Source: Amycolatopsis bartoniae (GTDB lineage Bacteria > Actinomycetota > Actinomycetes > Mycobacteriales > Pseudonocardiaceae). From it: a stretch of 64,000 nucleotides of DNA. Of this stretch, positions 58,250 to 64,000 are shown one piece after another (the stretch's first letter is position 1; every line of letters begins with the position of its first letter). Under the pieces are notes generated by a model that did no database searches, was not told where the DNA came from, and was given only the letters and a program-made list of their open reading frames with translations. A program made the position numbers and the translations under genes. The stretch covers positions 186,001-250,000 of the forward strand of contig NZ_JACHWH010000007.1 in NCBI RefSeq assembly GCF_014191255.1. Direction: 5' to 3'.

Positions 58250-59655
58250 GAGTTCCGCTCCGCTGGTGTGGGGGCCGGGCCGTAGGGGACGCGGCCTTCG
58301 TCGTCGGTGTCCGCTCCGGCGCTCCGCCAGCGGTCCCGGAGCAGCCGGAGGACGAGGAAGGTGCCGGCCGCGAGCGCGGCGTACAGGGCCAGGGTGGCGG
58401 CGAAGAACGGCCAGATGTTGCCGCTGGTGGGCGCCGCGTCGGCGGTCAGCAGGTACCCGACGACCGTCCACGGTTGCCGCCCGACCTCGGTCACCACCCA
58501 GCCGGCTTCCAGCGCGGCCACCGCGAAGACACCGCTGACCGCCACGCAGCGCAGGAACCACTTGCCCTCCGGTACCCGGCGGCGCCGCCACCACAGCCAG
58601 GCGTACCAGGCGGCCAGTGCGAGCAGGGCGAACCCGATGCCGACCATGACCTGGAAGGCCAGGTGCACGGTGTTGACCAGCCGGTCCGCGGGCCGGACCG
58701 GGGCGGGCACCGCGTCGAGCCCGCGGATCTCGGTGTCCGGCGAGAACCCGGCCAGCAGCGAGGCGCCGAGGGGGATCTCCACCCCGTACCGCACCTGGCC
58801 GTCGACCAGCACCCCGCCCAGCACCTCCGGAACCCGGGTACTGGTTTCCGGCAGGGCCTCGATCGCGGCGAACTTCGCGGACTCGTCGTCGAACACCTCG
58901 CGGGCGGCGATGTCGCCGACGACGATCTGGACCGGTGCGGCCAGCGCCGCGACCGTGAGCGGAATCGCCAGCCCGAGCCGCCGCAGCCGGTCCCGCCGCC
59001 CGCGCAGCATGCCCACCGCATAGACACCCGCGATGAGGAACCCCGCCACCATGTACGCGGCGAGCAGCATGTGCACCGCCTCGTACCAGAACGCCCCGTT
59101 GAAGAACACCCCCAGCGGGCGGACCTCGGTGACCCGGCCGTCCTGGAGCCGGAAACCCGCCGGCTCGTTCATCCACGCGTTCGCCGCCACGACCGACGAC
59201 GTGCCCCCGATCCCCGCGAGCACCACCGGGACCCCGGTCCAGAAGTGTGGCCAGGGACGCATCCGCCGCCAGCCGTAGATGTAGATCGCCACGAAGATGG
59301 CCTCGACGAAGAAGAACAGGCCCTCGACAGCGAACGGGATACCGAACGCCGCGCCGAACCGGCCCATCAGGCCCGGCCACAACAGCCCCAGCTCGAACGA
59401 CAGCACCGTGCCCGACACCGCCCCCACCGCGAACAGCACTCCCGCCACCTGCGACCAGCGTCGCGCCAGCAGGAGGGCCTGCTCGTCGCCACGCCGCAGC
59501 CCGCGCCAGTTCGCGATGAGCATGATCGCCGTGAACGCCACGCCGAACGGCACCAGGATGATGTGGAACCCCAGCGTGAAGGCCATCATCTGCCGGGCGG
59601 GAAGCAACTGGTCCGGTCCGGCCGCCGCGAGAACGGTCTCCATCCACGGGTGCAT
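58246..59655 (-). CDS. cydA: Cytochrome bd-type quinol oxidase subunit I (cyanide-insensitive type)
   Basis: A 469-residue catalytic subunit. Haem-ligating His residues fit in MAFTLGFHIILVPFG and WYEAVHMLLAAYMVAG. GRQPWTVVGYLLT carries the conserved GRQPW quinol-site motif. The Q-loop is short, as in CIO-type oxidases. It oxidises quinol and reduces oxygen to water without pumping protons, and supports low-oxygen or stress respiration. ATG 59655 lies right after GGGGG; ATG 59643 (METVL) is a reasonable alternative. Confidence 0.92.
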   Translation of the reverse strand: MHPWMETVLAAAGPDQLLPARQMMAFTLGFHIILVPFGVAFTAIMLIANWRGLRRGDEQALLLARRWSQVAGVLFAVGAVSGTVLSFELGLLWPGLMGRFGAAFGIPFAVEGLFFFVEAIFVAIYIYGWRRMRPWPHFWTGVPVVLAGIGGTSSVVAANAWMNEPAGFRLQDGRVTEVRPLGVFFNGAFWYEAVHMLLAAYMVAGFLIAGVYAVGMLRGRRDRLRRLGLAIPLTVAALAAPVQIVVGDIAAREVFDDESAKFAAIEALPETSTRVPEVLGGVLVDGQVRYGVEIPLGASLLAGFSPDTEIRGLDAVPAPVRPADRLVNTVHLAFQVMVGIGFALLALAAWYAWLWWRRRRVPEGKWFLRCVAVSGVFAVAALEAGWVVTEVGRQPWTVVGYLLTADAAPTSGNIWPFFAATLALYAALAAGTFLVLRLLRDRWRSAGADTDDEGRVPYGPAPTPAERNS

Positions 59656-59798
59656 GCCCCCGGGTTCCCCGCCGCGCCCCGCCCATGCACCGTTCGGGAA
59701 AACGACCGGGTGGCCACAGTGGACGGACGATGGCAAGGAAATCGCAAGGTGGTCAACACCGGCGATCCCGCCTGGCAGGACCGAGCCACCCGGGTGCC

Positions 59799-62700
59799 CT
59801 AACGGAACCGCCGGAAGCGGGGCCCGCGGCGGGCTCCGCCGGGCGCGTCCGGGCTGGTCAGCTCCGGGACCAGGCCCCGCAACTCGGTGTCGAAGACCGC
59901 GATGTCGTTCTGGAGGCCGACCACCAGGGTGCCGCGTTCGCCGAGGGCGAGGCCCCGGCAGGTGGCGGGGAGGCGGATCTCGTCACGCGGAGTGCCCGTC
60001 GTCAGGTCCCAGGTCGTCACCGGGCCGTCGTCCCCGGAGGCGAGGACGACCGGCCGGTTGCCCAGTACCCCCGCCGTCAGGTACTGGAGGTCACGCGCGC
60101 CCGTCGGGATGGTGCGCAGCGGCCGCCGCTCGGTCGCGTCCCACACGCGGAGCGCGCCCTCCGGGCCGGTCGTGACGACCACCGGCCTGCCGTTCACGAA
60201 GGCGGTGGTCACGGCCGGGGACGAGGCCGGGTCGAGGTTCGCGAGGAGTGCGCCGGTGCCGAGGTCCCACAGACCGGTGATGAACGTGTGGCCGAGGTCG
60301 CGGTGCCCGCTCAGCACCACGGCGCACGCCCTGCCGTGCACGCTCAGCAGCGCCACCGCGCACGGCTCGTCCACCGAGTCGCGGCGATCGTCGTCCAGTG
60401 CGACCGCCATCGGCCCGGCCACGACCTCACCGGTGGCGAAGTCGTGCAGCCGCAGCACCTTTCCCGCGGACACCAGCGCCACGACCGGCCTGCCGTCCAG
60501 CCGCGCGACCGCTCCACTGTGGATAGTCGCGGCGTAGGGCGGTTCGTCCGGGTCGCGGGTGTGCAGTGGCACGACGCTTCCCGTGGCGACGTCGTGGATC
60601 CTGGCGAACCCGATCCCCGCGAGCAGCACCAGCGGCCGTCCGCCGGACTCCTCGATCGCGGTGACGTAGGTGAAACCGACCGGGGCGCGCGCGAGGACGC
60701 GGCGCGCTTCGAGGTCCCACACGAACGCGGTTTTGTCCAGTCCGGCCGACACCGCGAGCCGGTGCCCGTCGCGGTCGAGCACCGCCAGCTCCAGGATGTG
60801 CCGTCCGTGGCCGGGCGCCGGGTCGCCGAGCCGCTGGTCCGCCAGCGTCAGGTCCCACAGCCGCACCGTGCCCTCCCACCCACCGCCGGTCACGGCCACC
60901 GGACGGCCGTCGACCTCGGTGACCGCGACGCACTGCGTGCCCTGGGTGTGCCCGGCGAGCCTGCCGAGCAGGCGCCACTCCGGCAGGTCCCACACCAGCA
61001 GCGTGGTGTCCTCGTCGTCCGGGCCCGGCTCGTGGTGGCCGGACGAGGTCACCGCGACCGGGCGGCCGTCGAGCTCGGTGACCGCGATGCCGGACACCGA
61101 CCAGCCGTGGTCGGTCCGCGGCTGCCCGATCGGGCGCCGGGTACGCAGGTCCCACAGCCGCAGCGTGCCGTCGCGGTCGCCGCTCCCGGTGAGCACGACC
61201 GGCCGGCCCGCCACCTCGGCCACCGCGACCTGGAACACCGACTCCGGGCCGGGCATCGGGTCGCCGAGTTCCCGCAGCGACCGCAGGTCCCACACCCGCG
61301 CGCCCGACGGGCCACCGGTGACCGCGACCGGCGTGCCGTCCAGTTCGGTCACCGCCACGGCGTACATCCGCTCGCCCACCGGGCCGGCCACGAGGTCGTG
61401 GGTCCGCAGGTCCCAGACGCGCAACCCCTCTTCGCCCACGGTGATCCACACCGGACGGCCGTCGAGGTCCGTCACCGCGAGACCGTGGACCATGTCGTCG
61501 GGCCCGGTTTCCCGCTCGGCCAGCAGGCGCGCCTGCAGCAGGTCCCAGACCTGGACCAGGTTGTCGCCGGCGGCCAGCCCCAGCAAACGGCCGTCGACGG
61601 CGGCCAGCGCCAGTTCCGGCGACTGGTAGCTCGACCACGGCAACCCCCTGATGACGCTGCCGATCGGGCGCTGGTCCGCGACGTCCCACAGCCGCGTGCG
61701 CCCGCCCTCGCTCCCGCTCAGCGCCACCGCCCTGCCGTCGTGCGTGCCGGCCACGATCGAGCTGACGTTGCCCTGGTCCGTGCGCAACGTGGCGAGCAGC
61801 GCGCCGTGCTGACGGGCCCCGGTGGCGAACCGGACGCGCCAGGCCGACGACTCCCGCGCGAACTGCGCCTGCAGATCGGCGGCGCCGAGCCGCGCGGCGT
61901 CCAGCGCGAGCACCCGCGCCCGGGCGGGCGGGTCCAGGTGGCGGTGGTCGGCGCTGGAGGCCCGGTAGCAGGCCACCGCCAGGCGACCGCGCGCGGTCGC
62001 CGCTTCGGGCAGCACCGCGAGCAGCGGACCCGGCTCGGCGTACACCAGGAAGCCGCCGTCGGCGAGCAGTTCGTCCAGCGCGTCCGCGCGCGCCGCGTGC
62101 CCGGCGAGCTGCGCGCGGACGTAGGGATCCGCGTCCTCCCACGCCCGGCGCCCCTCGCGCACCGGCACCGTCTCCCGCAGCGCCTCGAACACCACCCGGT
62201 GCGGGGCGCGGACCACGCAGTTCTCCCGCAGGTGCTCGTCGAGGACCTCGTGGTACAACCGGTAGGCCGGGGTGCCGTCGGCGCGCACCGCGGTCTCGAT
62301 CAGGTACGAGGCCGCGGAGTCGAACACGCGCGAGAGGTCGGCAGCCGTCACCGAATGTCCAGGCGAGAGGGCCTCGGCGAGCCGTGCCCACAGGTCGTTG
62401 CGGGGCAGCCCGCCGCCCGCGGCGAACGCCAGCGCGGTGAGCACCCGCTCGACGGTTCCCCGGTCGGGGCCGAACGCGTCGAGGTACTTCTCCATCGCCT
62501 CGCCGACGGTCGAGGGCAGTTCCCCGGCCGGGCCGGCACCGGGCACCGGCGTGCCCGGCAGGAGCAGCCAGCGGCTGGTCAGCTGGGCGACGAGGAAGTT
62601 GTGCCGGGACCGTTCCGCGACCGCGACGGCGATGTCGCCGAGGCCGGGCGCGTCCCGGTACCGCCCGCCGGTGTCGTCGCCGGCGAGCCGCCGGGCCACG

Positions 62701-64000
62701 TACTCGGTGATGTCCTCGCGGCGCAGGTACCGGTCCGACTCCAGGTCGACGACCGGCGCCGAGCGGCCCCACACCCGGGCCACCCGGGCCCGCAGGCTCC
62801 CGGGCGGCGCGGTGCGCACCCCGACCACGATCCGCGCCACGCCCGCGCCGGCCAGCTCGCTCAGCAGCCGCGCGATCCGCAGCGACTCCTCCACCGTGAC
62901 GACCTCGTCGAGCGCGTCGCACAGCACCGTCACCGGGCGCCCGGCGGCCTCGCGCCGGTCCCGCAACGCCACCAGCAGCTCCCCGGGATCGGACGCCCGC
63001 ACGTCCGCCAGCGCGGCGAGCCGCTCCACGACGTCGTCGAGGGTGAGGCCCTTCAGGTGCACGGCCACGTCCACCGCGCCCGGCGCGGGGCGCGGCCCGT
63101 CGTCCGCGGTGCTCGCCGCCCACCGCGGGTCCGCGCTCACCAGGATGTGCGCCAGCAGCGCGGACTTGCCGGTGCCCGGCCCGCCCGTGACCACCAGCAG
63201 CGGCGGCCCGGTGCCGCCGAGCCAGGCGCAGATCTCGCGGCGGGCCTCGATCCGGCCGGTGAAGTACCAGGCCCCGGTGTCCGACTCGACCTCGGACCCG
63301 CGGGCACGCGGCAACCAGTGCGTGCGCAGGGCCGGGTCGTGGTCCAGCCGCCACCCCAGCAGGTCCCGCAGCCACGGCCACGACTCCAGCAGCACGGCGA
63401 GCGGGAGCACGGTGGCGCCGTCCGGCCCCGGAACCAGCAGCCCCACGACGGCGTCCGCGTCGCGGTCGAACACCGGGGCGCCGGTGAACCCGGCGTCGGA
63501 CTGCCACCGCTCCTCGCCGCGACGCACCGCGAACCACTGGCCTCCCGGACCCGCCGCCCCGTCGAGCACACCCGTCGCCGGGGCGATGTCCTCGCCGCCG
63601 CCGGGAAACCCGTGCGTGACGAACTCGTGGCCCGCGCACGACGCCGGTGCGGAAAGCGGCGCACCGGGCACCTCGACCGGCTCGGCCAGCTCCAGCACCG
63701 TGGCGGCCGGCCCGCGCAGCACCGGCCGGGCCGCGGTGGTGAAGACGCCCGCGAACGGCAGGTCCACCACTGTCCCGGCCTCCGGCAGCGACCCGGGCAC
63801 CAGGACCCGGCGCGCGTCCAGCAGCACCCCGGCGGGCCCGCCGGGCAGGCGCGCGAGCCACGAGGGCCGCTCGGCGGCACGGCCGCGGACCGACACCGTC
63901 CGGCGGTGCGGGAAGTGGACGTGCACGTCGCCGGTGATCGATCCGGCCTGCACCACGGACCCGAGCACGGGCCCGGACACGATGTTGATCGTGCGATCCG
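59799..64000 (-). CDS. STAND NTPase with degenerate trypsin-like domain and 14 WD-like repeats (5' end probably outside window)
   Basis: More than 1390 residues. The frame stays open to the window edge; GTG 63980 lacks a ribosome-binding site, so the true start is probably upstream. N-terminus: SGPVLGSVVQAGSITGDVHVH, common in actinobacterial signalling/conflict proteins. Next a trypsin-like fold (LLDARRVLVPGS...GFTGAPVFDRDADAVVGLLVPG) in which the catalytic His, Asp and Ser positions appear replaced. Then a STAND/NACHT-like ATPase: Walker A VTGGPGTGKSALLAH, Walker B VTVLCDALDEV. A helical region follows, then 14 WD-type repeats (endings such as RLWDL, VWDL, LHDF) from about residue 720, enough for two seven-bladed propellers. 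Probably a ligand-triggered switch. Confidence 0.85.
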   Translation of the reverse strand, partial: DRTINIVSGPVLGSVVQAGSITGDVHVHFPHRRTVSVRGRAAERPSWLARLPGGPAGVLLDARRVLVPGSLPEAGTVVDLPFAGVFTTAARPVLRGPAATVLELAEPVEVPGAPLSAPASCAGHEFVTHGFPGGGEDIAPATGVLDGAAGPGGQWFAVRRGEERWQSDAGFTGAPVFDRDADAVVGLLVPGPDGATVLPLAVLLESWPWLRDLLGWRLDHDPALRTHWLPRARGSEVESDTGAWYFTGRIEARREICAWLGGTGPPLLVVTGGPGTGKSALLAHILVSADPRWAASTADDGPRPAPGAVDVAVHLKGLTLDDVVERLAALADVRASDPGELLVALRDRREAAGRPVTVLCDALDEVVTVEESLRIARLLSELAGAGVARIVVGVRTAPPGSLRARVARVWGRSAPVVDLESDRYLRREDITEYVARRLAGDDTGGRYRDAPGLGDIAVAVAERSRHNFLVAQLTSRWLLLPGTPVPGAGPAGELPSTVGEAMEKYLDAFGPDRGTVERVLTALAFAAGGGLPRNDLWARLAEALSPGHSVTAADLSRVFDSAASYLIETAVRADGTPAYRLYHEVLDEHLRENCVVRAPHRVVFEALRETVPVREGRRAWEDADPYVRAQLAGHAARADALDELLADGGFLVYAEPGPLLAVLPEAATARGRLAVACYRASSADHRHLDPPARARVLALDAARLGAADLQAQFARESSAWRVRFATGARQHGALLATLRTDQGNVSSIVAGTHDGRAVALSGSEGGRTRLWDVADQRPIGSVIRGLPWSSYQSPELALAAVDGRLLGLAAGDNLVQVWDLLQARLLAERETGPDDMVHGLAVTDLDGRPVWITVGEEGLRVWDLRTHDLVAGPVGERMYAVAVTELDGTPVAVTGGPSGARVWDLRSLRELGDPMPGPESVFQVAVAEVAGRPVVLTGSGDRDGTLRLWDLRTRRPIGQPRTDHGWSVSGIAVTELDGRPVAVTSSGHHEPGPDDEDTTLLVWDLPEWRLLGRLAGHTQGTQCVAVTEVDGRPVAVTGGGWEGTVRLWDLTLADQRLGDPAPGHGRHILELAVLDRDGHRLAVSAGLDKTAFVWDLEARRVLARAPVGFTYVTAIEESGGRPLVLLAGIGFARIHDVATGSVVPLHTRDPDEPPYAATIHSGAVARLDGRPVVALVSAGKVLRLHDFATGEVVAGPMAVALDDDRRDSVDEPCAVALLSVHGRACAVVLSGHRDLGHTFITGLWDLGTGALLANLDPASSPAVTTAFVNGRPVVVTTGPEGALRVWDATERRPLRTIPTGARDLQYLTAGVLGNRPVVLASGDDGPVTTWDLTTGTPRDEIRLPATCRGLALGERGTLVVGLQNDIAVFDTELRGLVPELTSPDAPGGARRGPRFRRFR

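Noticed and set aside
1-64000. tRNA, rRNA, CRISPR arrays, insertion sequences, prophage or attachment sites
   Set aside because: No cloverleaf, rRNA segment, regularly spaced repeat, transposase or integrase motif was seen by eye, despite several signs of deletions.

Overview
The window is high-GC actinobacterial chromosome. Start codons are often GTG, genes overlap as ATGA/GTGA, and the repertoire (three-component P450, TetR/LysR/AraC regulators, acyl-CoA catabolism, cyanide-insensitive-type cytochrome bd, STAND-WD40 proteins) suggests a Pseudonocardiales member such as Amycolatopsis. The genus is inferred; I saw no rRNA or tRNA.

Layout. 1-6.5 kb: a VC0807-type membrane protein, ferredoxin, ferredoxin reductase and P450 in one operon, then a deleted flavin monooxygenase pseudogene and a TetR/MFS efflux pair whose pump looks internally shortened. 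6.6-13.1 kb: a secreted TAP-type alpha/beta hydrolase, a metal-dependent decarboxylase/amidohydrolase with a divergent LysR, a secreted DUF3455-like protein, an amidohydrolase and an APH-fold kinase. 13.2-27.5 kb: a catabolic island with enoyl-CoA hydratase, acyl-CoA dehydrogenase, zinc alcohol dehydrogenase, a fused E1 alpha/beta 2-oxoacid dehydrogenase and TetR, then a hydantoinase/acetophenone-carboxylase-like A+B pair with a small partner, a carboxymuconolactone-decarboxylase-fold protein, three SDRs and an acyl-CoA ligase. 27.9-34.7 kb: a sugar uptake and breakdown locus (RbsC-type ABC importer, FGGY kinase, PfkB kinase, class II aldolase, DeoR).

39.0-50.1 kb is the most notable part: an eleven-gene operon-like phosphonate biosynthesis cluster. 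It begins with a phosphoenolpyruvate mutase that keeps the full catalytic signature. Next come an NtaA/DszA-type FMN monooxygenase, a homocitrate-synthase-like enzyme and a two-subunit aconitase/isopropylmalate-isomerase-like enzyme. These fit a route from phosphonopyruvate to 2- and then 3-phosphonomethylmalate, with no phosphonopyruvate decarboxylase visible. A methyltransferase, a GNAT acetyltransferase, two ATP-grasp ligases, an MFS exporter and an unrecognised 346-residue protein follow. The expected product is a tailored, probably amide-linked phosphonate; I do not recognise the gene combination as a characterised cluster.

50.1-64 kb: AraC and LysR regulators, a flavin monooxygenase/acyl-CoA dehydrogenase homologue, an acyl-CoA dehydrogenase with a class III CoA transferase, a NIPSNAP-like protein, and two gene remnants (MBL-fold hydrolase and histidine kinase) truncated at one junction near 56.87 kb. 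Then cydAB, and a >1390-residue STAND NTPase with a degenerate trypsin-like N-terminus and 14 WD-like repeats. Several loci show decay (3.7, 6.3, 27.6, 38.3, 56.9 kb), so this looks like a mobile, accessory part of the genome.
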